A DNA stretch of 33,680 nucleotides, taken from NCBI GenBank assembly GCA_002328185.1, contig DCWQ01000004.1, positions 57,684 to 91,363 of the forward strand. Reading direction: 5' to 3'. The stretch comes from Dehalococcoidia bacterium UBA2158. Its GTDB lineage: Bacteria > Chloroflexota > Dehalococcoidia > Lucifugimonadales > UBA3495. Under the pieces are notes generated by a model. That model was given only the letters and a program-made list of their open reading frames with translations, was not told the DNA's origin and did no database searches. The position numbers and the translations under genes are program-made. Below, piece after piece: positions 6,811 to 14,586 of this stretch. Numbering within the stretch: position 1 is the stretch's first letter; each line of letters opens with the position of its first letter.

Positions 6811-8604
6811 TTGAAGCACTGGTTGAACAACCCCAAGATTATGATCCTAGGGCCATTGGCTATATTGTTGGCCGCCATCTTGGCCTGCGGCTCATCGTCC
6901 ACTGCGACGCCAATCCCGGCGGCTGCACCGACGGCTGCACCGGTGGCTGCAACAGCGGTTGTCGTCCCGACCAAGGCTCCCACTGCAATACCCAAACCCT
7001 CTGGGACGTTGACGGTAGGTCAGAAAGAGTTGGGACCCTACGTTGGTAACCCCAAATTGATAGGTAACCCCCAGATATTCTTGAATAGCGCCATACCTAT
7101 TACCGAAACTCTAGGGATGGCTGGATTCGACAGCGGGGCGCTTGTGCCAATGCTGGCCGAGAGTTGGGATACCTCAGCAGACGGTCAGACTTGGACTTTC
7201 CACATCCGGAAAGGTGTTCAGTTCCACAAAGGGTTTGGAGAAATGACCGTCGAAGACGTCGTATTCTCCCACAAGCAAATCGCCGATAGTGATAAACACG
7301 CCAGATCTGCCAACGCCGCGAAGATGTTTTTTGCGGAAGATGGCAACCAGACAACCCCGGATGACTATACCTGGGTAGTCGATATGGGCCAGCCCTTTTC
7401 CGAGATACCGATTTATGAATTGATCGCGACCCCACGCGCTGTTGGGGCCTGGATGGTTAGCAAGAAACAATGGGATGAAAAAGGCGAAGAGGAAGCTAAC
7501 TTCAATACCGCTGCCACCGGCCCGTGGGAAATCGATGAAGCCAAGACCGGCGAATTCTGGAGGATGAAGGCAGTGGAGGACCACTGGCGAGTCACTCCGG
7601 CTTTCGCGGAACTACTCTTCCACGAGATCCCTGAAGAGTCTGCCCGAGTAGCCGGTTTCAAGACTGGTAATTTAGACACCTTCGTCATGGCCCTCGATTC
7701 CATATCGGAAGTGGAATCGGTCAAGGGAGCAACATTGATGCAGGTCCCCAACGCCGTACAGGCTGGAGTAAACTTCTACGGTCAAACCTACGTAGCAGCC
7801 CGAGATGGCGATACTGGCAAGCCCAATGTGCAAGGGGAAATGTGGCCGAACTACAACCCCGACCTGCCATGGGTGTCTTCCAACAGTGACATCAATTCCC
7901 CAGAATGGGCAACGGCCCGCACAGTCCGACTAGCGATGTCGATTGCCATTGACCGCCAAGCGATAGTTGATAATATGCTGCAAGGGTTCGGACGCCCCAT
8001 TACTCTCAAGGATTGGATGGGCTTCGAGAACCGCCTACCATCTCCCGACGAGGCCTGGCCTTACGACCCAGCCAGAGCCAAGAGCCTATTGGCTGAGGCC
8101 GGGTACCCTAATGGTTTCAAGGCAACGCTGACTACAGCAATCCGCGGCGCTCCTTCTGAGGTGGAGTCGTGTGAAGCCGTCTCCCAGTACTGGGATGCGA
8201 TAGGAATTGATGTCGACTTCCAGCGAGTCCCTTACGGCACCTACCGACCCACAGCGGTTGCCCGTACCTACGAGGGCATGTCATGCCACAATGTAGGCCC
8301 GCGGTTGTCCCCAATCCAAGGGATGGCCAGCTTCCTAAATAGCGGAAACTTCAGTTGGGGCTCCGAGCACCCCATCACTGAAGAGTTGATTCCGTTGGGT
8401 CAGAAATCTGTGGCGGTAGCCGACCGCACAAAATACGAAGATCAGATCGCCAAATTCTACATCGATGAAGTCTTCGGGGAGACTGGATTGTATGCAGTCG
8501 ATAATGTGTGGCCTATCGGCCCGAAAATTGCTCCGTGGACTGGGTTCGTCAAACAGGGAGACCTCCGCCAGATTAATGGTTTCGAGTACATAAAGCCTCG
8601 CTAA
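6811..8604 (+). CDS. ABC transporter substrate-binding lipoprotein, family 5 (oligopeptide type)
   Basis: The 597-residue extracytoplasmic protein captures peptides, or related solutes such as nickel or glycosides, for the permeases encoded downstream. A lysine-containing N-terminus and a hydrophobic helix end in the lipobox LAAILAC, with lipidation at Cys26. A linker rich in Ala, Pro and Thr runs to about residue 65. The mature domain has the SBP family 5 pattern: LVPMLAESWDTSADGQTWTFHIRKGVQFHKG, MTVEDVVFSHKQI, ATGPWEI, VRLAMSIAIDRQAIVDNMLQGFGRP and YDPARAKSLLAEAGYPNG. The start is the TTG at 6811, supported by GGAGG at 6796-6800 and by the correct signal peptide. The ligand is not identifiable. 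A terminator-like structure follows, so the permease genes may need their own promoter. Confidence 0.93.
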   Translation: MKHWLNNPKIMILGPLAILLAAILACGSSSTATPIPAAAPTAAPVAATAVVVPTKAPTAIPKPSGTLTVGQKELGPYVGNPKLIGNPQIFLNSAIPITETLGMAGFDSGALVPMLAESWDTSADGQTWTFHIRKGVQFHKGFGEMTVEDVVFSHKQIADSDKHARSANAAKMFFAEDGNQTTPDDYTWVVDMGQPFSEIPIYELIATPRAVGAWMVSKKQWDEKGEEEANFNTAATGPWEIDEAKTGEFWRMKAVEDHWRVTPAFAELLFHEIPEESARVAGFKTGNLDTFVMALDSISEVESVKGATLMQVPNAVQAGVNFYGQTYVAARDGDTGKPNVQGEMWPNYNPDLPWVSSNSDINSPEWATARTVRLAMSIAIDRQAIVDNMLQGFGRPITLKDWMGFENRLPSPDEAWPYDPARAKSLLAEAGYPNGFKATLTTAIRGAPSEVESCEAVSQYWDAIGIDVDFQRVPYGTYRPTAVARTYEGMSCHNVGPRLSPIQGMASFLNSGNFSWGSEHPITEELIPLGQKSVAVADRTKYEDQIAKFYIDEVFGETGLYAVDNVWPIGPKIAPWTGFVKQGDLRQINGFEYIKPR

Positions 8605-8631
8605 ACTCGGTCCATAGAATATACCATCGCT

Positions 8632-8695
8632 GCCCGGTGTGAGATTTGGGTGAAGTTGATTCACTCTTGGCCCATGCCGGGCGGTTTGTGTTTTC
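8632..8695 (+). terminator. Terminator-like nested hairpin after the binding-protein gene
   Basis: GCCCGG (8632-8637) pairs with CCGGGC (8677-8682). Inside the loop a second hairpin, GTGAA (8650-8654) with TTCAC (8660-8664), is perfect. GGTTTGTGTTTT follows. Partial termination here would leave the binding protein more abundant than the membrane components, as is common in ABC importers. Confidence 0.5.
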
Positions 8696-8842
8696 CCCAG
8701 CCGTAATACCTGGAGGAACTCCTGCTCAGGGACAAATGAGGTTATTCCACTGAAATCTGATTGTTTCGGCGTCCTAGAGACCCCGGATACTCAGCCTCAA
8801 TCACGCTCTGATTCATAACTTTTGGTTCGTTGGTTCGACCTA

Positions 8843-8871
8843 TTGACTTGGCGAAGCCAATAGTATATATC
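8843..8871 (+). promoter_or_regulatory. Putative promoter of the membrane-protein and permease genes
   Basis: TTGACT (8843-8848) and TATATC (8866-8871) have a 17-bp spacer. The spacer holds a small inverted repeat, TTGGC-GAA-GCCAA (8848-8860), that could bind a regulator. The words CCTATTGACTT and ATAGTnTATATCTA are shared with the region before the lipoprotein gene (6576-6617). The leader to the GTG at 9095 would be about 215 nt. Apart from this and the terminator-like hairpin, 8605-9094 contains no supportable gene. Confidence 0.5.
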
Positions 8872-9094
8872 TAGTTCCCTGTTGGGGGCAGGCGAACCGT
8901 CCCTCTATAGTGATGTGGCTCGTGCCTGGACACCCGTCTCACTGAAGGTCATATTTGTGACCTCTGGCAGCCTAGCGGTTTTGGGGTCGTGATACCCTGG
9001 TAGACCTGATAAAATTACGAGGTAATTAAATACCGTCTGGAGTGATTCAGACTGCGCTTTTTAGCGTATGAATATCCAAGAGGTTCCAAACTAG

Positions 9095-9586
9095 GTGCAA
9101 TATCCCTACGAGAAGGACTTAAGAGAGAAGTTGGAACCGATACTGGTTCCAATAGCGAGATCGGCAATAGGGGTGGCTTTCGGCGTCGTCCTGAGTATGA
9201 TTGGAATAGGGGTCGCTTGGTCGTTATACATATTTTTCGGGGCGTCATCGATCGATACCTGGAAAGCATGCCTGTTCTTCGGATCAGGATTCGGAGCGGG
9301 AACGGGCGCTTTCGCAGCCTGGCTGCACCTTGATCGCGAAACCAGCAAAGTTCTGTTGTTGACAGCAGCAGCCGTCTTGGGAGGCGGGATCCTCGGCTCC
9401 TGGGGCGGGTTGTTATATGGCGAGGCGCAAGACATTGAATGTTGTGCCGAGCCCACAGTGTCCCCGGTCTATTACACAGCTTTAGGATCGGCTGTGGTGG
9501 CGAATATAGCGGGGATCGTTGTAGCGACAATCCGAGCTATCGCAAACAGGAAAAGGCGAACTCAGTTTCCCAACCCAGTGCACTGA
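9095..9586 (+). CDS. Small membrane protein of unknown function within the peptide-transporter cluster
   Basis: I do not recognise the family. The 163-residue product has a charged N-terminus (YEKDLREKLEPI) and then about four hydrophobic segments, near residues 20-50, 56-77, 84-108 and 125-148. Several are rich in Gly and Ala. It ends in a basic tail (NRKRRTQFPNPVH). A CC pair sits in the loop before the last segment (DIECCAEPTVSP), probably on the outer face. The start is the GTG at 9095, directly after an in-frame TAG, with AAGAGG about 11 bp upstream. The dppB-like gene starts 12 bp after its stop, so the two should be cotranscribed. It is not a usual part of Opp/Dpp systems and could be an accessory subunit. 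Confidence 0.65.
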   Translation: MQYPYEKDLREKLEPILVPIARSAIGVAFGVVLSMIGIGVAWSLYIFFGASSIDTWKACLFFGSGFGAGTGAFAAWLHLDRETSKVLLLTAAAVLGGGILGSWGGLLYGEAQDIECCAEPTVSPVYYTALGSAVVANIAGIVVATIRAIANRKRRTQFPNPVH

Positions 9587-9598
9587 CGGTTATATAAA

Positions 9599-10516
9599 AT
9601 GCAGAAATATTTGGTACGCCGGTTTCTTCTAGCTCTCGTAACCTTGCTTTCGGTTTCTCTGATCATTTTCATAATGAGCAGGGTATCTGGAGACCCAAGG
9701 CACATCTACCTGGACGATTATTCGACCCAGGAAGACTGGGACCGCATGGGCGAGGTTCTGGGCCTAGATAAGCCTTACTACCAGCAATATGGCCTGTTTA
9801 TTCAAGGCGCGGTCCGAGGCGACTTTGGGGTATCTGTCAGAGAAGGCCGCCCGGTCACTGAAGTTGTGTTAGAGCGTGCACCGGCAACGCTACAGCTAGG
9901 CGCTGTATCGTTCTTTCTCTCTCTGTTGGTAGGGGTACCGTTGGGTATCTTATCTGCGGTGAAACGGGGTACCTTTGCAGACGCATTCGGGAAATTTGTC
10001 GCCCTCATCGGGCAGTCCGCCCCGCCCTTTTGGTTGGGTATCATGATAATGTTCTTCTTCGCAGTGAAGCTGGGATGGGTGCCGCCATACGGCAAACAGG
10101 ACTGGAATAGCATCATCCTGCCGGCCGTGACATTGGGATGGTATTACGCGGCTGCAAACCTGCGACTTGTGCGTTCGGCGATGCTGGACGTGATGGACTC
10201 GGAGTACATCAAGCTGGCGCGGGCCAAGGGCGTAAACTCCCGGAGCATCATCTTGAAGCACGCATTCAGGAACGCCCTGATTCCGCCTCTGACTTTCGCT
10301 GGGGTAACCATGGGCGCTCTGGTTACCGGTTCCCTAGTCGTTGAAACGGTGTTCGCTTGGCCCGGCCTAGGCAGACTGGCCATCGAGGCGTTATTCGCGT
10401 TCGATTACCCGCTGCTTCAGGGAGTGGTGATTACCTTCACATTGATTTACATCACGGCAGCATTCGTCGTAGACGTTCTCTACGCCTATGTTGACCCACG
10501 AATCCGGTACGCTTAG
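9599..10516 (+). CDS. Oligopeptide-type ABC transporter permease, DppB/OppB family
   Basis: This 305-residue inner-membrane permease is one of two that form the channel of the peptide importer. It opens with the family signature YLVRRFLLALVTLLSVSLIIFIMSRVSGDP, has about six membrane helices, and the extracytoplasmic region GDFGVSVREGRPVTEVVLERAPATLQLG. The cytoplasmic EAA loop, which docks on the ATPases, is DSEYIKLARAKGVNSRSIILKHAFRNALIP. VVETVFAWPGLGRLAIEALFAFDYP and the end VDPRIRYA are also typical. The length is normal. No obvious ribosome binding site precedes the ATG, and translation may be coupled to the small membrane protein just upstream. Confidence 0.93.
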   Translation: MQKYLVRRFLLALVTLLSVSLIIFIMSRVSGDPRHIYLDDYSTQEDWDRMGEVLGLDKPYYQQYGLFIQGAVRGDFGVSVREGRPVTEVVLERAPATLQLGAVSFFLSLLVGVPLGILSAVKRGTFADAFGKFVALIGQSAPPFWLGIMIMFFFAVKLGWVPPYGKQDWNSIILPAVTLGWYYAAANLRLVRSAMLDVMDSEYIKLARAKGVNSRSIILKHAFRNALIPPLTFAGVTMGALVTGSLVVETVFAWPGLGRLAIEALFAFDYPLLQGVVITFTLIYITAAFVVDVLYAYVDPRIRYA

Positions 10517-10545
10517 CCGGTACGCATAGGAAGTAGGAGCAAGAG

Positions 10546-11586
10546 ATGGCAGCAGATCTTACGGGAATAGTCATTGCGCCACCTACGCGGAGTGCGCGAG
10601 CAGCCGAAGTTTACCGAAAGCTGAGGCGCTGGCCCGTGGTACCGGTTTTCCTTTTGGGACTGGTCGTATTCGCCGGTATTTTCGCGCCGCTTATCGCGCC
10701 CCACGACCCTGAAAGTGGCGAACTTCGTGAGCGGAACATCCCACCGGCTTGGTCCGGCGGGGAAAAATCGACTAAAGTTGTCGTTGAGAGAATGACGATC
10801 AACGAAAGGAGAACCAGTGTCACGTTGAGCGAAGCCCAAGAGATCGATCCCGCCGCTCAGGTCGGCGACAAGATCGAGGTCTTCATCACGCCGGGGGGAA
10901 GCTCCAGGTTCCTGCTAGGCACCGACCATCTGGGCCGGGACGTCCTCTCTCGAGTGATCTATGGCGCTAGAATTTCGTTATTAGTGTCCATCATCACCTT
11001 GGCGGTGGGCGGTTCCATCGGCGTATCGATGGGACTGGCGGCAGGCTGGTACGGCGGCTTCGTTGACGAGTTCCTTATGCGTCTCGTTGATATCAAGTTG
11101 GCCATTCCGTTGATCTTGATCGCCCTAGTGTTGGTGATAACGCTGGGTCAATCGCTATGGATTATCGTTACCGTGCTCTGTTTGTTTATATGGCCAAGAT
11201 TCGCCCGCCAGGTGAGGGGCGAAGTGCTGCAACTGAAGCACATGGATTATGTGTCCCTGGCCAAAGTCTCCGGGGCCTCAACGCCACGGATTCTGTTCAT
11301 ACACATCTTTCCAGGCACGATCAATACCCTGATAGTCGTGGCGACCCTTCAAGTTGGCATCGTGATTCTGCTGGAGTCCACACTCAGCTTCCTGGGTGCC
11401 GGAGTCCCGCCGCCCACGCCTGCTTGGGGTTCAATGGTTTCCGACGGACGCGACAAGTTGGCCGGTGGCGTTTGGTGGATCTCCACCTTCCCCGGCCTCG
11501 CAATCATGATTACAGTGATGTCGTTGAACCTGTTCGGCGACTGGCTCCGAGACACTCTGGACCCGCGCTTGCGCCAACTGGAGTGA
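10546..11586 (+). CDS. Oligopeptide-type ABC transporter permease, DppC/OppC family, with an extracytoplasmic insertion
   Basis: This is the second permease of the importer (346 residues). Helix 1 (about residues 30-50) is followed by APHDPESGEL and PPAWSGG. The family-typical FLLGTDHLGRDVLSRVIYGARISL then comes only at about residue 122. In ordinary DppC proteins these blocks are nearly adjacent, so about 50 residues (roughly 71-120, including VVVERMTINERRTSVTLSEAQ and KIEVFITPGG) appear inserted on the outer face. The EAA loop is DYVSLAKVSGASTPRILFIHIFP, and the end GDWLRDTLDPRLRQLE is standard. The ATG at 10546 is about 30 bp after dppB, with a purine-rich AGTAGGAG sequence before it. Confidence 0.92.
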   Translation: MAADLTGIVIAPPTRSARAAEVYRKLRRWPVVPVFLLGLVVFAGIFAPLIAPHDPESGELRERNIPPAWSGGEKSTKVVVERMTINERRTSVTLSEAQEIDPAAQVGDKIEVFITPGGSSRFLLGTDHLGRDVLSRVIYGARISLLVSIITLAVGGSIGVSMGLAAGWYGGFVDEFLMRLVDIKLAIPLILIALVLVITLGQSLWIIVTVLCLFIWPRFARQVRGEVLQLKHMDYVSLAKVSGASTPRILFIHIFPGTINTLIVVATLQVGIVILLESTLSFLGAGVPPPTPAWGSMVSDGRDKLAGGVWWISTFPGLAIMITVMSLNLFGDWLRDTLDPRLRQLE

Positions 11587-11639
11587 TCGAAAAGCTCCTA
11601 CGTGAATAACGCATCAAAATGAAGGGACAAGAATAATTA

Positions 11640-12635
11640 ATGGCCACCACTGATACGAGAATCAATACCGAGACCGTGCTATCGGTCGAGGATCTGCGGA
11701 CGTACTTCACGACCCGCTGGGGGACGGTTAAAGCCGTCGATGGGATATCCTTCGACCTGCGCCGCGGCGAGACCCTGGGCATCGTGGGCGAGTCCGGTTG
11801 TGGCAAGTCCGTAACCATGCTCTCTCTGATGCGGTTGATCCCCATCCCTCCGGGACGCATAGTCTCAGGGTCGATAGTTTTGGACGGCGAAGACATCATC
11901 CCCATCTCCGAGCAGGAGATGGCCCAGATTAGGGGAAGCAAGATCGCCCTGATTATTCAGGACCCCATGACCTCTTTGAACCCGGTTTTCTCCATCGGAA
12001 ATCAGGTTGAAGAGGCGATCACGATCCATCAGGACATACCGAAACGGACAGTTATGGAGAAAGTCCTTGAGGTGTTGCGGAAAGTGAACATACCTGCCGC
12101 TGAGGTCCGGGCCAAGGACTACCCTCATCAGATGAGCGGCGGTATGCGCCAGAGGGTCGTGGGAGCAATCGGCATCTCATGTCAGCCCCAGGTGCTGATC
12201 GCCGATGAGCCGACCACGTCTCTAGACGTGACGATTCAAGCCCAATACTTGAAGCTGTTGAAAGACATCCAGAAGGACTCTGATCTTTCAATCATCTTCA
12301 TAACCCACGACTTCGGCATTGTCGCCAAGATGTGCGACCGCGTAGCGGTGATGTACGCCGGGCGTATCGTGGAGCACGGCAGCGTTCGGGATATCTTCAA
12401 CAACCCATCCCATCCCTATACTGAGGCTCTTTTGGCATCCGTGCCGAAGATGGACCAGGACGTCGAGCGGTTGTTCTCTATCGAGGGCCAGCCTCCGCCA
12501 CTTCATGACCTGCCCATCGGTTGCTCTTTCGCAGACCGGTGCCCGGTTGTGATGGACAAGTGCCAGGAACAATACCCTGATATCACGACAATATCTGACG
12601 GCCACATCGCGGCATGTTGGAAGGCAACAGAATGA
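11640..12635 (+). CDS. Oligopeptide-type ABC transporter ATP-binding protein, DppD/OppD family
   Basis: This 331-residue cytoplasmic ATPase drives peptide import together with the following gene product. Walker A is GESGCGKS, the Q-loop region reads IIQDPMTSLNPVF, the ABC signature is MSGGMRQR, Walker B is LIADEPTTSLD, and the switch His is in FITHD. The C-terminal oligopeptide-transporter extension is complete, with CSFADRCPVVMDKCQEQYP, a cysteine pattern that holds an iron-sulfur cluster in some Dpp/Opp ATPases. The stop TGA overlaps the ATG of the next gene (ATGA), which indicates translational coupling. Confidence 0.94.
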   Translation: MATTDTRINTETVLSVEDLRTYFTTRWGTVKAVDGISFDLRRGETLGIVGESGCGKSVTMLSLMRLIPIPPGRIVSGSIVLDGEDIIPISEQEMAQIRGSKIALIIQDPMTSLNPVFSIGNQVEEAITIHQDIPKRTVMEKVLEVLRKVNIPAAEVRAKDYPHQMSGGMRQRVVGAIGISCQPQVLIADEPTTSLDVTIQAQYLKLLKDIQKDSDLSIIFITHDFGIVAKMCDRVAVMYAGRIVEHGSVRDIFNNPSHPYTEALLASVPKMDQDVERLFSIEGQPPPLHDLPIGCSFADRCPVVMDKCQEQYPDITTISDGHIAACWKATE

Positions 12636-13636
12636 CAACTTTAGAACCGACTACTCAAATGACCCCGACGGGTCAGGTGATCCTAGAGGCCGTAAACCTG
12701 AAGAAATACTTCCCTGTAACCAAGGGATTGTTGATCTCCACGATCACCGGCTACATCAAGGCAGTGGACGACATCTCCTTCGAACTCCGTGCGGGTGAAA
12801 CCCTGGGGATCGTGGGTGAGTCCGGCTGTGGCAAAAGCACCACGGCCAAGATGATGCTTATGCTTGAGCAGCCCACCGATGGCAGCATCCTATTTGAGGG
12901 GAACGACGTTCACAACTCCACAGCCGACGTCAGAAAATCGTACCGAAGCTCGGTCCAAGCGGTGTTCCAAGACCCTTGGAGTTCGCTAAACCCTCGTATG
13001 AGGGTCAAGGACATCATCGCCGAGCCGATGGTCATCAACTGGGATATCACCCGGGCAGAACAGCAAGAACGGGTGATGAAACTCCTGAATGATGTGGGCC
13101 TGAACGAGTACCACTCCAACCTGTTCCCACATGAGTTCTCCGGCGGACAACGCCAGAGGCTGGCCATCGCCCGCGCGCTCGCCCTGAACCCCAGGGCGAT
13201 CGTGCTTGACGAGCCGGTTTCGGCTTTGGACGTGTCTATCCGGGCACAGATCATGAACCTGCTGAAGGACTTGCAGGCGGAATACAACGTTTCCTACATG
13301 CTCATCGCCCATGACCTAGCCACGGTGCGCTACATGTGCACCTGGGTGGCGGTCATGTACCTGGGCCAGGTGGTGGAGCTCTCTCCGGTCCAAGACCTCT
13401 TCGAGAACCCGTCCCACCCGTACACCAAGGCGCTGATGTCGGCGGCGTTGCCGTCCCATCCGGACATGGAACAGGAGGAGATAATCCTCCAGGGTGAGGT
13501 TCCCTCGCCGCTCAACCCACCGTCGGGTTGTTACTTCCATCCCCGTTGCCCTGCAGCCATGGACCGTTGTGCCGTGGACACGCCCCAGCTAACCGAGGTT
13601 TCTCCGGGGCACACGCTCACTTGCCACCTGTTCTAG
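12632..13636 (+). CDS. Oligopeptide-type ABC transporter ATP-binding protein, DppF/OppF family
   Basis: The second ATPase of the importer has 334 residues. It has Walker A GESGCGKST, Q-loop VFQDPWSSLNPRM (a typical DppF/OppF block), signature FSGGQRQRLAIARAL, Walker B IVLDEPVSALD and switch His in IAHD. It ends with the oligopeptide extension CYFHPRCPAAMDRCAVDTP. The ATG at 12632 overlaps the dppD stop as ATGA. A TTG 18 bp upstream is possible but less likely. The cluster is closed by a strong terminator 27 bp after the stop codon. Confidence 0.94.
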   Translation: MTTLEPTTQMTPTGQVILEAVNLKKYFPVTKGLLISTITGYIKAVDDISFELRAGETLGIVGESGCGKSTTAKMMLMLEQPTDGSILFEGNDVHNSTADVRKSYRSSVQAVFQDPWSSLNPRMRVKDIIAEPMVINWDITRAEQQERVMKLLNDVGLNEYHSNLFPHEFSGGQRQRLAIARALALNPRAIVLDEPVSALDVSIRAQIMNLLKDLQAEYNVSYMLIAHDLATVRYMCTWVAVMYLGQVVELSPVQDLFENPSHPYTKALMSAALPSHPDMEQEEIILQGEVPSPLNPPSGCYFHPRCPAAMDRCAVDTPQLTEVSPGHTLTCHLF

Positions 13637-13662
13637 GTTGACAGCATCAAAACTGGAGCATC

Positions 13663-13700
13663 AAAACCGGGAGGTTTAGCCTCCCGGTTTTTTTATTTTT
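13663..13700 (+). terminator. Strong rho-independent terminator of the peptide-transporter operon
   Basis: AAAACCGGGAGG (13663-13674) pairs perfectly with CCTCCCGGTTTT (13680-13691) around a TTTAG loop. A run of seven Ts (13688-13694), one A and six more Ts follow. A short tandem word (GCATCAAAAC, twice) precedes it. Confidence 0.92.
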
Positions 13701-13711
13701 AGGCGGGAGGG

Positions 13712-13749
13712 TGCTAGAATCTTGACCTATCCCACGTCGATCATATTAC
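13712..13749 (+). promoter_or_regulatory. Putative promoter(s) of the endonuclease III gene
   Basis: Two overlapping possibilities are visible: an extended -10 box TG-C-TAGAAT at 13712-13720, and TTGACC (13722-13727) with TATTAC (13744-13749) at a 16-bp spacing. The first would give a leader of about 45 nt and the second about 16 nt. No clear Shine-Dalgarno sequence precedes the ATG. Confidence 0.45.
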
Positions 13750-13771
13750 TCGACCCAAACGAACGATAATC

Positions 13772-14560
13772 ATGCCTAAGACAACAGTAAAAAAAAGGAC
13801 TCCCAGAACCAAGAGCAAGGCCGACATCGCCCGGACCATCGACATGATGACCGCGCAATACGGCCCGTTCGAACACGAGCCTCGCCTTCCGCCCACCGAC
13901 GAGATGGTCTTTACCATCCTTTCCCAGCACACGTCGGACATCAACTCCAGCCGTGCCTACCGGCGGTTGATGGAACGCTTCGTGACCTTGGATGAAGTAG
14001 CGGCGGCGGCAATACCCGAGATTGAGACAGCCATAGCACCCGGAGGCCTGGCCAAGATCAAGGCGCCCCGCATCAAAGAGGTCTTGAACCGCGTCCTGGA
14101 GTTGAACGGCTCGCTGGACCTGTCGTTCCTGCGAGAGATGCCTTTGAACGACGCTAAGGCCTGGCTCCGGCAGTTACCAGGCATCGGCCCAAAGTCGGCT
14201 GGAATCGTGCTAAGCTTCTCCTTGGGCATGCCGGCCATGGCCATAGATACCCACATCTACCGGGTGTCCCAACGCCTGGGCGTCATCGGCTCAAAAGTCA
14301 GCGTGGACAAGGCCCACGATATACTTGAAGAGAAAGTCGAGCCTGAAGAGGTTTTCAACTTCCACGTTTCGTACATTAATCACGGCCGCCAGGTGTGCCG
14401 GGCCCAGAGACCCCTTTGCCCGGAGTGCGTGGTTGGTGGGCTCTGCCCCTCTCGCAATAAGTTCATAAGCAAGGCAGACCTGGCCACGTTGGCCGCCCAG
14501 GAAGAACAAGACTTAGCGGGGACCCGTGGCGCGCCCATACCCCACGTTCCTCAGTCCTAA
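13772..14560 (+). CDS. nth: Endonuclease III (DNA glycosylase/AP lyase)
   Basis: This base-excision-repair enzyme removes oxidised pyrimidines and nicks abasic sites. The helix-hairpin-helix LPGIGPKSAGIVL spans residues 135-147 with the catalytic Lys141. The catalytic Asp159 is in AIDTHIYRV. The [4Fe-4S] cluster cysteines are 209, 216, 219 and 225, with the canonical C-x6-C-x2-C-x5-C spacing. At 262 residues it is longer than E. coli Nth (211). It carries a basic N-terminal tail (KTTVKKRTPRTKSK), as in many actinobacterial and Chloroflexi homologues, and a C-terminal tail of about 35 residues. The argC gene starts 26 bp after its stop on the same strand. Confidence 0.95.
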   Translation: MPKTTVKKRTPRTKSKADIARTIDMMTAQYGPFEHEPRLPPTDEMVFTILSQHTSDINSSRAYRRLMERFVTLDEVAAAAIPEIETAIAPGGLAKIKAPRIKEVLNRVLELNGSLDLSFLREMPLNDAKAWLRQLPGIGPKSAGIVLSFSLGMPAMAIDTHIYRVSQRLGVIGSKVSVDKAHDILEEKVEPEEVFNFHVSYINHGRQVCRAQRPLCPECVVGGLCPSRNKFISKADLATLAAQEEQDLAGTRGAPIPHVPQS

Positions 14561-14586
14561 ACCCCATAAACTAAAGAGTAGGCGAC

